From: DASRSS01 sp963799045
Lineage (GTDB): Bacteria; Actinomycetota; Actinomycetes; Mycobacteriales; Jatrophihabitantaceae
DNA: 64,000 nucleotides
Assembly: GCA_963799045.1 (NCBI GenBank)
Contig: CAWCVN010000001.1
Location: 806,001 to 870,000 of the forward strand
Direction: 5' to 3'
Under the pieces are notes generated by a model. It did no database searches and was not told where the DNA came from. It was given only the letters and a program-made list of their open reading frames with translations. Shown here piece after piece: positions 16,965 through 30,347 of this stretch (the first letter of the stretch is position 1; every line of letters starts with the position of its first letter). The position numbers and the translations under genes were made by a program.

Positions 16965-17770
16965 CCTGCCTCAGTCGACATCACGGTCTGTTCGATCTGT
17001 TCCTCGCCGAGTGGCTGCGCGGCGTCGCGGCGCAGCCACAGGAAGAACTCCACGTTGCCGGACGGCCCGGGCAGCGGGCTGCGGCATACGCCCGCAGTCT
17101 GCCAGCCCAGCCGTCGGGCCTGTTCGGCGACCGCGCCGACGGCCTCGGCCCGCAGGGCCGGATCGCGCACCACCCCACCCTGCCCGAGGCGTTCCCGACC
17201 CACCTCGAACTGGGGTTTGACCATCGGCAGCAGGTCGCCGCCGGACTCGGTGCAGGCGGCCAGCGCGGGCAGCACCAAGCCGAGCGAGATGAACGACAGG
17301 TCGGCCACGGTGAGCTCGACCTGCCCCCCGATCAGGTCGGGGGTGAGGGATCTGACGTTGGTGCGGTCGACGACCGTCACCCGTTCGTCGCGCGCCAGCG
17401 GCCAGGACAGCTGGCCGTAGCCGACGTCGACCGCCGTCACGTGCGCGGCCCCGGCCCGTAGCAGCACGTCGGTGAAGCCCCCGGTCGACGCGCCGGCGTC
17501 GAGGCAGCGCCGGCCGGTGACCGTGATCGCGGGGAAGGCGGCCAGTGCCCCGGCGAGCTTGTGCCCGCCGCGCGATGCGTAACCGGGATCGTCCTCGTCC
17601 GGCCGGACCCGTAGCGGCGTGTCGCCCTGCACGCCCGTCGCGGGCTTGCCGGCGACGACGCCGCGGACCTCCACCCGGCCGGCGGCGATCAGCTCTACCG
17701 CATGCTCGCGGGAACGGGCCAGGCTCCGGCGCACCAGTTCCGCATCCAAGCGCTGGACGCGACGTGCCAC
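16961..17770 (-). CDS. tlyA: TlyA family rRNA (cytidine-2'-O)-methyltransferase
   Basis: 269 residues. An S4 domain (RRVQRLDAELVRRSLARSREHA, residues 3-60) is followed by an FtsJ-like methyltransferase with the SAM site DAGASTGGFTDVLLRAGA. The catalytic K-D-K-E set is visible as GGHKL, DLSFIS, VKPQFE and NVEFFL. In mycobacteria TlyA methylates 16S C1409 and 23S C1920 and determines capreomycin sensitivity. The GTG at 17770 gives the expected N-terminus; a longer frame has no family match. Operon with nadK and recN. Confidence 0.94.
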   Translation of the reverse strand: MARRVQRLDAELVRRSLARSREHAVELIAAGRVEVRGVVAGKPATGVQGDTPLRVRPDEDDPGYASRGGHKLAGALAAFPAITVTGRRCLDAGASTGGFTDVLLRAGAAHVTAVDVGYGQLSWPLARDERVTVVDRTNVRSLTPDLIGGQVELTVADLSFISLGLVLPALAACTESGGDLLPMVKPQFEVGRERLGQGGVVRDPALRAEAVGAVAEQARRLGWQTAGVCRSPLPGPSGNVEFFLWLRRDAAQPLGEEQIEQTVMSTEAG

Positions 17771-17777
17771 CGGCGGC

Positions 17778-17972
17778 TCAGATTCCGTCGATCTCGGCCA
17801 GCGAAGCCTGCAGCGCGGCGTGCACCTCGGCGAAGACATCGGCGTGCTCGTCGAGCGGCCGCTCGTCCAGGCCGGCGATCACGGCGCGCTGTGCCGCGAA
17901 CCGGTCGGCCGGCGCCGCTGCCGGCGACGCTGCGGGTGCCGCCGGGGATGTCTCGTTGTCGGGTGTGCTCAC
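17778..17972 (-). CDS. Small conserved protein upstream of tlyA (Rv1693-like position)
   Basis: 64 residues starting at GTG 17972 (MSTPDNETS), preceded by GAGGAG. An Ala/Pro-rich N-terminus is followed by a helical C-terminus (AVIAGLDERPLDEHADVFAEVHAALQASLAEID). A protein of this kind with a C-terminal HADVFAEVHAAL motif sits before tlyA in many actinobacteria; its function is unknown. It is 7 bp from tlyA, so it is probably co-transcribed. No membrane segment or known domain. Confidence 0.7.
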   Translation of the reverse strand: MSTPDNETSPAAPAASPAAAPADRFAAQRAVIAGLDERPLDEHADVFAEVHAALQASLAEIDGI

Positions 17973-18126
17973 GCGGGCTCCTCTCTCCGGCATGCCTTGG
18001 CCGGGTGATCAGATGTGGCACCCCAGACGCTACCCCGCGCCAAGGACGGTCCGGGCGCCCGAAAGGCCGTCCTGCGATAGCGTGACTGGTCCTGGTCGCG
18101 ACCATGCCGACGGCGAGAGGAGCTTC

Positions 18127-18474
18127 GTGGCGAGCATCGAGGAGTGCGAGCGGGCGCTGAACCGGCTTGCCGAACGCCTGCACGGCGCCGGTGAGGACAC
18201 CCGCAACAAGGCCGACTTCGATCGCACTCTCAGCTGCCGGCTGCGAGACCCGGACGTGAACTTCGCGGGGCGGCTGCATTCCGGCACGCTCACCGAGATC
18301 CGGCAGGTCGACACCGCGACCGCCGCCGCAGCGCGGATACAGCTCAGCATGTCGGCCGAGGACCTGCTCCGGCTGGTCGACGGGGAGGTGAGCATGGCCG
18401 CGGCCTGGGCGACCGGCCGGGTCAGGGTCGATGCCAGCGTGCGCGACCTGTTCCGGCTCCGCACGATCTTCTGA
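18127..18474 (+). CDS. SCP-2 sterol-carrier domain protein
   Basis: 115 residues on the plus strand, divergent from the tlyA group. The chain covers a single SCP2 domain: an alpha-helical start (EECERALNRLAERLHG), beta strands, and the typical AEDLLRLVDGEVSMAAAWATGRVRVDASVRDLFRL, in which a hydrophobic lipid-binding cavity is formed. SCP2 proteins bind lipids or acyl-CoAs; the ligand is not predictable. GTG start with GAGAGGAG eight bases before it. Single gene, followed by a hairpin shared with the convergent HAD gene. Confidence 0.85.
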   Translation: MASIEECERALNRLAERLHGAGEDTRNKADFDRTLSCRLRDPDVNFAGRLHSGTLTEIRQVDTATAAAARIQLSMSAEDLLRLVDGEVSMAAAWATGRVRVDASVRDLFRLRTIF

Positions 18475-18533
18475 GACCGGCGCGCCGCCCGCCCCGCGCG
18501 CGGCTGAAGGCCGGCACGCTGCTCTCCCGGCGC

Positions 18534-18553
18534 GCGGCTGAGGCAGCAGCCGC
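18534..18553. terminator. Hairpin between convergent SCP2 and HAD genes
   Basis: GCGGCTG and CAGCCGC form a perfect 7-bp stem around the loop AGGCAG, directly against the HAD stop codon and 60 bp past the SCP2 stop. There is no T tract on either side, so it would be an inefficient or factor-assisted terminator. A related 12-base segment (GCGCGCGGCTGA) occurs about 35 bp to the left. Confidence 0.35.
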
Positions 18554-19681
18554 TCAGACCGCGGCGAGGCCGAAGGACTCGAGCGCAGACGCCGCCGCCT
18601 CGTCGCCGGGCCGCCAGCGGGGCAGCCGCTCGAGTGTCTCGTCCGCGCCGAGTGCCGGCCCACGGTCCAGCGCCGCCCACGCCGCGGCGCACAGCACCCG
18701 CAGCGCGTCCAATCCGTCCACGCTGTCGGTGCGCGCCGACCCGGCCTCGTCCTGCGCGCGGCGAAGGGTCAGCGCCGCTTCACCGGCGGGTACCAGCGAC
18801 CAGGCCCCGCAGCGGAGGCCGCCGTCGGCAGCCACCGGCGCCGGATGGTCGTGCAGCAGCCCGGCGACGTCCGCCGCGACGTAGCTCGGGCGCAGCCGAG
18901 CTGGAGCCACGAGTAGCTCGGCCGGTGCGGTCACGCCGCTGAACACCAGCAGGCTGTCGCAGCCCGCCGCGTTGGCCCCCTCGATGTCGGTGTCCAACCG
19001 GTCTCCGACGACGATCGGGTTGCGGGCGCCGGACCGTTGCACGGACTCGCGATGCATCGTCGGATCGGGTTTGCCCGTTGCGACCGGGTCGACACCGGTC
19101 GAGTGACGCAGCGCGGCGATCAGCGCTCCGTTTCCGGGCAGCCGGCCGCGTGGTGACGGCACGGTCGGGTCGAGGTTCGTGGCTACCCACAGCACCCCGC
19201 GGTTGATCGCGACGGCGCCCTCGGCCAGGTCGCGCCAGCCGAGTTCGGGCGAGTAGCCCTGCACGACGGCCGCCACGTCGGGTTCGTCGCGCTGCACCGG
19301 GCGCAGGCCCCGTTCGGACAGTGCCTGCAGCAGCCCGTCCGCTCCGAGCACCAGCACCGTCGAGCCGGCTGGCAACCGGTCGGCCAGGTAGTGCGCCGCC
19401 GCCTGCGCGGAGGTGGTGACCTCCGACTCGTCCGCGGCGATCCCGAGCGTGCGCAGGTGATCGGCCACCACCGCAGGAGGGCGGGCCGCGTTGTTGGTGA
19501 CGAAGGCGAGCCGCATTCCCGACTCCCGCGCCCGTCCCAACGCCTCGGGCGCACCGGGCACCGCCTCCGGACCGAGGTAGACCACGCCGTCGAGGTCCAG
19601 CAGGGCGACGTCGTAGTGGCGGGCCAACGGCTCGGTGCAGCCGAGCAGGGGCTGGCGGTAGGCAGGGCTCACACGCGGCAT
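18554..19681 (-). CDS. HAD-superfamily phosphatase, NagD-like
   Basis: 375 residues. Haloacid dehalogenase motif I is LLDLDGVVYLG, motif II TNNAARPP, motif III Lys in TGKPDPTM, and motif IV VGDRLDTDIEGA, giving a type IIA (NagD/glycerol-phosphate phosphatase-like) enzyme. The C-terminal 70 residues go beyond the HAD core, as in the Rv1692 protein, which dephosphorylates glycerol-3-phosphate. Substrate here is inferred. ATG 19681 is preferred. Divergent from DUF1015. Confidence 0.88.
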   Translation of the reverse strand: MPRVSPAYRQPLLGCTEPLARHYDVALLDLDGVVYLGPEAVPGAPEALGRARESGMRLAFVTNNAARPPAVVADHLRTLGIAADESEVTTSAQAAAHYLADRLPAGSTVLVLGADGLLQALSERGLRPVQRDEPDVAAVVQGYSPELGWRDLAEGAVAINRGVLWVATNLDPTVPSPRGRLPGNGALIAALRHSTGVDPVATGKPDPTMHRESVQRSGARNPIVVGDRLDTDIEGANAAGCDSLLVFSGVTAPAELLVAPARLRPSYVAADVAGLLHDHPAPVAADGGLRCGAWSLVPAGEAALTLRRAQDEAGSARTDSVDGLDALRVLCAAAWAALDRGPALGADETLERLPRWRPGDEAAASALESFGLAAV

Positions 19682-19719
19682 GATCGCACGCCGCCCGAGC
19701 CCGCCCCGCGGCACCTGCG

Positions 19720-19725
19720 TAGCAT
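19720..19725 (+). promoter_or_regulatory. -10 box before DUF1015 gene
   Basis: TAGCAT (TANNNT class) lies eight bases before GTG 19734, consistent with a leaderless transcript in the 52-bp divergent gap between the HAD and DUF1015 genes. No convincing -35. Confidence 0.4.
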
Positions 19726-19733
19726 CGCCAGCC

Positions 19734-21029
19734 GTGAGTTCTGCGAGCCGAGGCCTGTCCCTGCAGCCGTTCCGCGCCGTGCGCCCTGCCGTCGGCCCGG
19801 CCCGGCTGGGTCGCCTGCTGTGTCCGCCCTATGACGTCATCGACGCGGCGGGGCGCGCCGGGTTGCTGGCCGCCGACCCGGACAACGCGGTGGGGCTGGT
19901 CCTTCCCGAGGCTCCGCCCGGTCAGGACCGCTACCGACAGGCCGCGGACCGGCTCTCCGCCGGCGTTGCCAGCGGGCTGTACGCCGTGGACGAGCGGCCG
20001 GCCCTCTACGTGTACGAGATGGCCGAAGCGGGCGGAGCCATCACGCGCGGCCTGCTGGGCGCGGTGGAGCTGCGCGATCCTGGTGACGGCGTGATCTTGC
20101 CGCACGAGAACACGATGGCGGGCCCGGTCGCCGACCGCCTGGCGCTGATGGAGGCGACCGAGGCGAATCTCGAGCCGATCTATCTGGCCTACGACGGTGG
20201 CGGCGCGGCGAGCAAAGCGGTCAGCGACGCCGACCAGGAGCCACCGGTGGCCCACGCGCAGACCCCGGACGGTGTCAGCCACCGGCTGTGGGCGCTCACG
20301 GACCCCCGCCTGCACGCCGACGTCGCCACCGACCTCGCCGCCCGGCGGGCGCTCATCGCCGACGGCCACCACCGGTACGCCACCTACTTGCAGCTGCAGC
20401 AGATCCTGCGCGGCCGTGGCGGAGCCGGCCCGTGGGACCGAGGTCTGACGTTGCTGGTCGACACCTCCAGCTTCGGCCCCGCGGTGCATGCCATCCATCG
20501 CGTGCTCAACGGCGTCGGCCTGCAGCAGGTACTGGACCGGTGCGCCGGCCGCGGCACCCTGACACCGGTCCCTACGCCCGAGGAGGGCTTGACGCGGGCC
20601 GGCGCGGTTCGCGGTTTCGCAGCGGTGCTGTGCGCCGAGGGGCGCAGCTTCCTGCTCGCCGACCCCGACGGCGAGTTCGCGGCGGCCGGCGCCGAAGCGG
20701 GGACGCTTCCCGCGCTGGCGGACTTGGACGTCACAGTGTTGCACCGGGGCCTGGTCGGCGCCGTCCTCGGACTGGCCGACTCCGAGGAACAGCTCGGCTA
20801 CGCGCACAGCGTGAGCGAAGCGATCGAGGCCGCCGAGCGCTCCGGCGGAACCGCGGTCCTGTTGCGGCCGACCCCGGTCGCGGCGGTGGTCGCGGTGGCC
20901 GCCGAAGGAGGCCGCATGCCGCGCAAGTCGACGCTGTTCACGCCCAAGCCGGCGTCCGGGCTGGTCATGCGCCGCTTCGTCGACGAGCCGGACCACGCGC
21001 CGGGGCAGGCGAACGACAGATCTGGGTGA
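19734..21029 (+). CDS. DUF1015 family protein
   Basis: 431 residues. The family motifs are visible: LCPPYDVID near the N-terminus, LPHENTMAGPVADRLALMEATEANLEP in the middle, ADGHHRYATYLQ, and near the end MPRKSTLFTPKPASGLVMR. DUF1015 proteins are widespread, roughly 400-430 residues, cytoplasmic, and of unknown biochemical function. GTG 19734 is chosen because it starts the conserved part and fits the promoter. The 3' end overlaps the convergent SSB-like gene by 65 bp. Confidence 0.88.
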   Translation: MSSASRGLSLQPFRAVRPAVGPARLGRLLCPPYDVIDAAGRAGLLAADPDNAVGLVLPEAPPGQDRYRQAADRLSAGVASGLYAVDERPALYVYEMAEAGGAITRGLLGAVELRDPGDGVILPHENTMAGPVADRLALMEATEANLEPIYLAYDGGGAASKAVSDADQEPPVAHAQTPDGVSHRLWALTDPRLHADVATDLAARRALIADGHHRYATYLQLQQILRGRGGAGPWDRGLTLLVDTSSFGPAVHAIHRVLNGVGLQQVLDRCAGRGTLTPVPTPEEGLTRAGAVRGFAAVLCAEGRSFLLADPDGEFAAAGAEAGTLPALADLDVTVLHRGLVGAVLGLADSEEQLGYAHSVSEAIEAAERSGGTAVLLRPTPVAAVVAVAAEGGRMPRKSTLFTPKPASGLVMRRFVDEPDHAPGQANDRSG

Positions 21030-21357
21030 GGCGCGCGCCGGCCACAGACACCTCGTAGCGGCTGGCGAGGCCACCGGCCCCACGCCAGAACCGCCTGCGC
21101 AGGCTGCCGCTCACCTCCAGCTCCTGTCCCGGCGCGGCGCGGGCGACGGTCTTGCGCACCCGCCGACGCAGCGTGGTGCATTCGAGGCTGTCGACCCGGC
21201 CGCGGTCCTCCGCCGGCCGGTCGACGGTCAGCCGGAACAGGCACAGCTCGTCGCCGCTCGGAAGCGTCCGGATGACCGGCTCCGCGGCCAGGCGACCGCG
21301 CAGGTAGATCCGGTTGACTTCGCTGGTGTAGCGCATCGATTCGGGTGCGGTGTTCAT
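20965..21357 (-). CDS. Single-stranded-DNA-binding-like OB-fold protein
   Basis: 130 residues. The pattern NRIYLRGRLAAEPVIRTLPSGDELCLFRLTVDRP, then DSLECTTLRRRVRKTVARAAPGQELEVSGSLRRRFWR, matches an OB fold of the SSB family, but without the acidic C-terminal tail that housekeeping SSB uses to bind partners. Instead it ends in a basic tail (RSPAPARGPARRRSGA). It is probably a second SSB-like protein, specialised or redundant. It overlaps the DUF1015 gene tail to tail. Confidence 0.75.
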   Translation of the reverse strand: MNTAPESMRYTSEVNRIYLRGRLAAEPVIRTLPSGDELCLFRLTVDRPAEDRGRVDSLECTTLRRRVRKTVARAAPGQELEVSGSLRRRFWRGAGGLASRYEVSVAGARLTQICRSPAPARGPARRRSGA

Positions 21358-21463
21358 GCCGCGATCGTGCTGCGCTCCTCCGACACCTGCTAGCGGCCGT
21401 CAGGCACCTGTGGACGAGCGGCGCCGTTGTGGACGACGGCGGGCCTGTCGTCGCCCGGGTCCG

Positions 21464-22479
21464 CTACAGCAGCGCGGCCGCCCGATCGACGGCATCGGTC
21501 TCGCCCTCTGCGTCGAGCGCCGCCGAGGCGGCGAACCATTGGGCGGCCTCCTCGACGCGTCCTGCGGACTCCAGCGCATCCGCGTACGCGTACCACAGCC
21601 GCAGCGCGCCCGGCCTCGGGCGCTCACGGTCGAGCCCGCCTCGTGCGAGCACCGCGAGGGCGGCGTCGAGCTGACCCATATCCCGGCGCGCACCTGCGAC
21701 GACGATCAGCAGCTCGGCACGGCTTTCCGGATCCAGGCGGGCCACGTCCGGATTGCTCAGGGCCCGGGCGGCCTGCGCCGGGCGGCCCAGCGCACGTTCG
21801 CAGTCGGCAATGATCGGCAGGTTCCGTGGATCCCCCGAGATCCGGCGCGCGGTGCGCAATTCGGTGATCGCCTCGGCCCACTGCTCGGCCCGGTAGGCGG
21901 CGATGCCGACCGCCTCTCGTACTGCAGCGATGCGTCCGGCGCGACGGCGAGCGGCCCGGGCGTGCTCAAGCGCACGCGCCGGGTCGCTGTCCAGCGCAAG
22001 CCCGGCCGCGACCAGGTGTGCACCGACGACCTCGGCGTTCGGCTTGCTCAGACTGCGCAACTCGGCGCGCACCGACCGCTCGAGCGCGGCCGGGTCGATG
22101 TTCGCAGGCAGTTCGGGATCGTTCGCCCGTGGCCCGCTGACACCGGACGCGGCGCTGTACGCCCCCCTGGGCGCCTCGGGCCGCGTGCCTCGCCCCTCGT
22201 CCCCACGGCCACGCTCGGTCCCACGGCCACGCTCGGTCCCATCGGCGCACGCTCGGTCCCACGGCCACGCTCGGCACCACGGCCACGCTCGGCACCACGG
22301 CCACGCTCCTCGCCGCCGGGACGCCCTCCGCGGGCACCGTCCGACGGCCGCGAGCCGCCCGAGCCGGCAGCACCGGACCGGCCACCGCCGCGACGATCCG
22401 CCGCCGGGTCCGCGCGCCGGCCTTCCCGACCGTGCGGGCGTCCCTCGCCCGAACGCCCCTTGCCGCCCTGTACCGCCAT
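21464..22479 (-). CDS. Tetratricopeptide repeat protein with Arg/Gly/Glu-rich N-terminus (frame broken in a repeat)
   Basis: About 337 residues if the frame is mended. The N-terminus from ATG 22479 (MAVQGGKGRSGEGRPHGREG) is basic and low-complexity and enters a run of GRGAER/GRGTER repeats. The second part, beginning near SAASGVSGPRANDPELP, has helical repeats of the TPR type (VGAHLVAAGLALDSDPARALEHARAARRRAGR, AVGIAAYRAEQWAEAITELRTARRISGDPRN). The two halves are in different frames; the switch is exactly at one 20-bp unit in an 18-bp repeat array. The mended gene is the expected Rv1691-type protein between the rrn/tyrS side and the HAD gene. Role unknown; the RGG-like tail suggests RNA or nucleoprotein contact. 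Confidence 0.75.
22203..22312 (-). repeat. 18-bp tandem repeat array inside TPR gene
   Basis: Five 18-bp units of the form CCACGGCCACGCTCGGTC (with minor changes) and one aberrant 20-bp unit at 22239-22258. In the coding direction each 18-bp unit encodes six residues, E-R-G-R-G-A/T. The 20-bp unit shifts the frame by two. Confidence 0.9.
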
Positions 22480-22575
22480 ATCGTTTCCGATCCGATCCGT
22501 TCAACGCGCATCTCGGCGCCGGCGGCCGCCGATCGCCGACTGGCCGCTCATACAGCCCGCTATACGGGCCGAACG

Positions 22576-22613
22576 GCATAAGGGTCGCCCGGCGAACCGG
22601 GCGACCCTTATGC
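22576..22613 (-). terminator. rrn operon terminator
   Basis: A perfect 17-bp inverted repeat (GCATAAGGGTCGCCCGG and its complement) with, on the minus-strand RNA, a UUCG tetraloop. It lies eight bases beyond the 5S gene in the direction of transcription. There is no long U tract, but the stability and place make it the operon terminator. Confidence 0.88.
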
Positions 22614-22620
22614 AAAGTTG

Positions 22621-22740
22621 TGTCCGGCGACGTCCTACTCTCCCACGCAGTGGCCCGCGCAGTACCATCGGCGCTGAGAGGCTTAGCTTCCGGGTTCGGG
22701 ATGGGACCGGGCGTTTCCCTCTCGCTATGGTCGCCGAAAC
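22621..22740 (-). rRNA. rrf: 5S ribosomal RNA
   Basis: About 120 nt. The typical actinobacterial sequence is seen, including CCATCCCGAACCCGGAAGC in the loop B/C region and GGGAGAGTAGG near the 3' end; the ends GTTTCGGCGAC and GTCGCCGGAC pair as helix I. Ends are accurate to a few bases. Confidence 0.97.
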
Positions 22741-22859
22741 TCTATGGAGATATGGTCCGCACCGTGTCGCAGCGAGCGACACGGGGACCGTACCTCGGGA
22801 ACCGCACAGTGGACGCGTAGCCTCGGCGCGGGCGCAAGCCCACGCGAGTGGAGTTATGT

Positions 22860-27872
<5,013 letters not shown>

Positions 27873-28129
27873 TGTATTTTGACGACCGGGCGCAAGCCCG
27901 GTGTTGTCAGCACAGAAAGTCGCCGTCGCAATGACGACGCAATCACTGGTCATTCGAGCTGGTTATTGGTTGCTCGATGTACCAAAGGAATCTCTTCACG
28001 CATCCGGCGAACCGAATCCGTGGACGAGAGTTATATATATGGCACTAACTTTCGGCACGCTGTTGAGTTCTCAAGGAGCGGGCGCACACCGTCGCGGCTC
28101 TCTCGAGCCGGTCAGGGGCAACCTGAGTT
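27873..28129 (-). other. rrn leader with boxA/processing element
   Basis: 257 bp between promoter P2 and 16S. On the transcribed strand CCTTGAGAACTCAACAGCG is centred at about 28068, containing the palindrome TTGAGTTCTCAA (28063-28074). The same CCTTGAGAACT core is repeated in the 16S-23S spacer. An unusual A/T run (TATATATA, about 28032-28040) follows. No coding sequence. Confidence 0.65.
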
Positions 28130-28158
28130 ACGTTACCCGGTCGAATGCGCTGGGTCAA
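28130..28158 (-). promoter_or_regulatory. rrn promoter P2
   Basis: TTGACC (28153-28158) and TAACGT (28130-28135) separated by 17 bp on the minus strand, a good match to the housekeeping sigma factor. It lies about 260 bp upstream of 16S. Confidence 0.7.
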
Positions 28159-28288
28159 ATTGCCCTGCTCCGCCCGGCTTCCCGCTTGGTCGCCGCACAC
28201 GCACCGGATGGCTCCGGCCGTGGCGCGTCGCGCTTGGGGGAGGTGTCCGACCGGCTCCGCTCGCGGCTCCGTGCGTCGAACAAGTGCA

Positions 28289-28318
28289 ACATTAGCCAGC
28301 CGCAGCGGGCAGAGTCAA
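28289..28318 (-). promoter_or_regulatory. rrn promoter P1
   Basis: TTGACT (28313-28318) and TAATGT (28289-28294) with an 18-bp spacer, the best promoter match in the window. The 130 bp between P1 and P2 are GC-rich with no gene. Between P1 and the tyrS stop (28319-28472) I see only a weak GC hairpin near 28343-28358 (CCCCG...CGGGG) that could end tyrS transcription. Confidence 0.75.
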
Positions 28319-28472
28319 ATCCGCTCCCAGCATCTCCTAACCCCCGCAATCTCGGGGCTGCAGGGCCTCGGGCACAGCGGGTCTGGCGGCGCGAGGCGGG
28401 GCCGGCGGCTGTGACCTGCCGCACGCCGCGGCTCGGGACATAGGTCCCCCAGCAGGTCGCGGCCACGCCGGG

Positions 28473-29714
28473 TCAGGGCCCCACCAGGCGCACGGCCTGC
28501 CGCTTGCCGCGCGAGAGGATCCGGCCGACCAGCGCGCCACGCGGCTGGTCGTACGCCTTCGCTTGCACCGCCCCGCCGTCGAGCTTCACCGCGCCGGCGT
28601 CGATGTCCCGGCGCGCGGCGCTCGTGGAGGCGGCCAGGCCCGTGGCGACCAGTAGTGCCGGCAGGTGCACCGGGTCGCCCGGCGCAAGCGCCTGCTCGGG
28701 CACGTCGGCGGGGAGTTCACCGCGCTTGTGTACCGCGTCGAAGCGCTCCTCGGCGCGGGCCGCCGCGTCGGGCCCGTGGTACAGCGCCACCACCGCCCGC
28801 GCCATCGCCCGCTTCGCCCGGTTGGCCGCCACTCCCCCCTCGGCGGCGGCCGCCGACAGCTCGTCGACCTCGCGCGGATGCAAGCCGGTGCACAGCCGTG
28901 CGTAGAGGCCGACCACGTCGTCGGGAATGCTCATCAGCTTGCCGAACTGCTCGTTGGCCGGCTCGCGGATGGCGACGTAGTTGCCCAGCGACTTGCCCAT
29001 CTTCTCCACGCCGTCGGTACCGACGAGCAGCGGAACGGTGAGCACCGTCTGCGGTGCGTGACCACGCGCGCGCTGCAGCTCACGCCCGACCAGGTTGTTG
29101 AAGGTCTGGTCGGTGCCGCCGAGTTCGATGTCGGCGCGGATTTCGACCGAGTCGATCCCCTGCAGGAGCGGGTAGAAGAACTCCGACAACGAGATCGGCT
29201 GCTGTGCGGCGAACCGCCGGGAGAAGTCGTCGCGCTCGAGCAGCTGGGCCACCGTGACCACTCGGGTGTAGTCCAGCATGTCGGCCAGCGACATCCGCCC
29301 CAGCCAGTCCGCGTTGTTGACCAATTCGGTCCGGTCCCGGTCGAGCACCTGCATGAGCTGGTCGAAGTACTCCCGGGCGTTCTCGACGACCTGCTCGGCG
29401 GTCTGCGCGGCGCGGGTGGCCGTGCGCCCGGACGGGTCGCCCACCTGGCCGGTGAACCCGCCGACGACGAGCACCGCCGTGTGCCCCAGATCCTGGAACT
29501 GCCGCAGCTTGCGCAACACGACCGCGTGGCCGAGAGTCAGGTCGCTGCCGGAGGGGTCGATGCCGAGCTTGACCCGAAGCGGGCGGTGTTCCCTGTCGGC
29601 CGCGACCAACCGTTCCGCCAGGCCGTCGGCCGGCAGGATCTGGGCGGCGCCGGAGGCCAGCACCTCATGGGCATCTCGCAGGTGCGCGGGCAGCTTGTCC
29701 TGGACGTCGCTCAC
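28473..29714 (-). CDS. tyrS: Tyrosyl-tRNA synthetase
   Basis: 413 residues. A class I synthetase charging tRNA-Tyr. The HIGH-type motif is in SDLTLGHAVVLRKLRQFQDLGH and the KMSKS-type motif is KMGKSLGNYV; the C-terminal S4-like domain (about 350-413: LVATGLAASTSAARRDIDAGAV) binds the tRNA. The HAVVLRKLRQFQDLGH pattern places it in the TyrZ-like second subfamily. GTG 29714 starts the conserved N-terminus. It is four bp downstream of mpg. Confidence 0.95.
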   Translation of the reverse strand: MSDVQDKLPAHLRDAHEVLASGAAQILPADGLAERLVAADREHRPLRVKLGIDPSGSDLTLGHAVVLRKLRQFQDLGHTAVLVVGGFTGQVGDPSGRTATRAAQTAEQVVENAREYFDQLMQVLDRDRTELVNNADWLGRMSLADMLDYTRVVTVAQLLERDDFSRRFAAQQPISLSEFFYPLLQGIDSVEIRADIELGGTDQTFNNLVGRELQRARGHAPQTVLTVPLLVGTDGVEKMGKSLGNYVAIREPANEQFGKLMSIPDDVVGLYARLCTGLHPREVDELSAAAAEGGVAANRAKRAMARAVVALYHGPDAAARAEERFDAVHKRGELPADVPEQALAPGDPVHLPALLVATGLAASTSAARRDIDAGAVKLDGGAVQAKAYDQPRGALVGRILSRGKRQAVRLVGP

Positions 29715-29718
29715 AGCG

Positions 29719-30345
29719 CTAAGTGTGCCGTCCCGGACCGGCGCGTCTGCGCCCACCCAGCTTGTAGGCCGAGACCGACGGCTCCCCCGCCAGCCAGAAC
29801 CGCCACGGCCGCTCGGCGGCGGCGCTGATGCCGACCCTCGGGCCGGACCGTATCCCGGCCGCGCGGCGGGCGGCGACGTGCTCGAGCCGAACGGGCGCGG
29901 CCGCGTCGAGCAGGTCGACGCCGTCGGTGGCGGCGCCCAGCCCCAGGCAGCTCGCCAGCCGGGCCGGCCCGCGGGCCAGCTCACGCTCGGACCGGGCGGC
30001 CGGGCGCCTGGCCGACGCCCCCTCGACCCCGCGGACGACGACCCCGGCCCGCAGCAGCACCGCCGACGCCCGACCGTCCACGTCGCAGACGATGTTCGCG
30101 CACCAGTGCATCCCGTAGGTGAAATAGCAGTACAGGTGGCCGGGCGGTCCGAACATGACCGCGGTCCGCGGCGTGCGGCCGCGGTATGCGTGCGAGGCCG
30201 GGTCGTCCACGCCTTCGTAGGCCTCCACCTCGGTCAGCCGGACGGCCACGTCCACGCCGTCGATGCGCGAGCTCAGCACCGCGCCCAGCAGCAGCGGCGC
30301 CACCTTCAGCGCCGGCCTGGCCAGCCGTTCTCGGGTCGGGAGCAC
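29719..30345 (-). CDS. mpg: 3-methyladenine DNA glycosylase (Aag/MPG family)
   Basis: 208 residues. It removes alkylated purines in base-excision repair. The Aag motifs are LAPLLLGAVL-like (KVAPLLLGAVLSSR), the catalytic Glu in VRLTEVEAYEG, SHAYRGRTPRTAVMFGPPGHLYCYFTYGMHWCANIV. The GTG at 30345 lies just past the argH stop (TGA 30348-30350), leaving a 2-bp gap. argH-mpg-tyrS is the conserved mycobacterial order. Confidence 0.92.
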   Translation of the reverse strand: MLPTRERLARPALKVAPLLLGAVLSSRIDGVDVAVRLTEVEAYEGVDDPASHAYRGRTPRTAVMFGPPGHLYCYFTYGMHWCANIVCDVDGRASAVLLRAGVVVRGVEGASARRPAARSERELARGPARLASCLGLGAATDGVDLLDAAAPVRLEHVAARRAAGIRSGPRVGISAAAERPWRFWLAGEPSVSAYKLGGRRRAGPGRHT

Positions 30346-30347
30346 CG

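Noticed and set aside
14271..17420. A plus-strand open frame of over 1000 codons across recN and nadK
   Set aside because: It is antisense to two clear genes, has no family features, and is rich in Arg, Gly, His and Gln as expected for a shadow of GC-rich codons.
22203..22312. Possible CRISPR array
   Set aside because: The units are contiguous 18-bp repeats without spacers, inside a coding gene; no cas genes.
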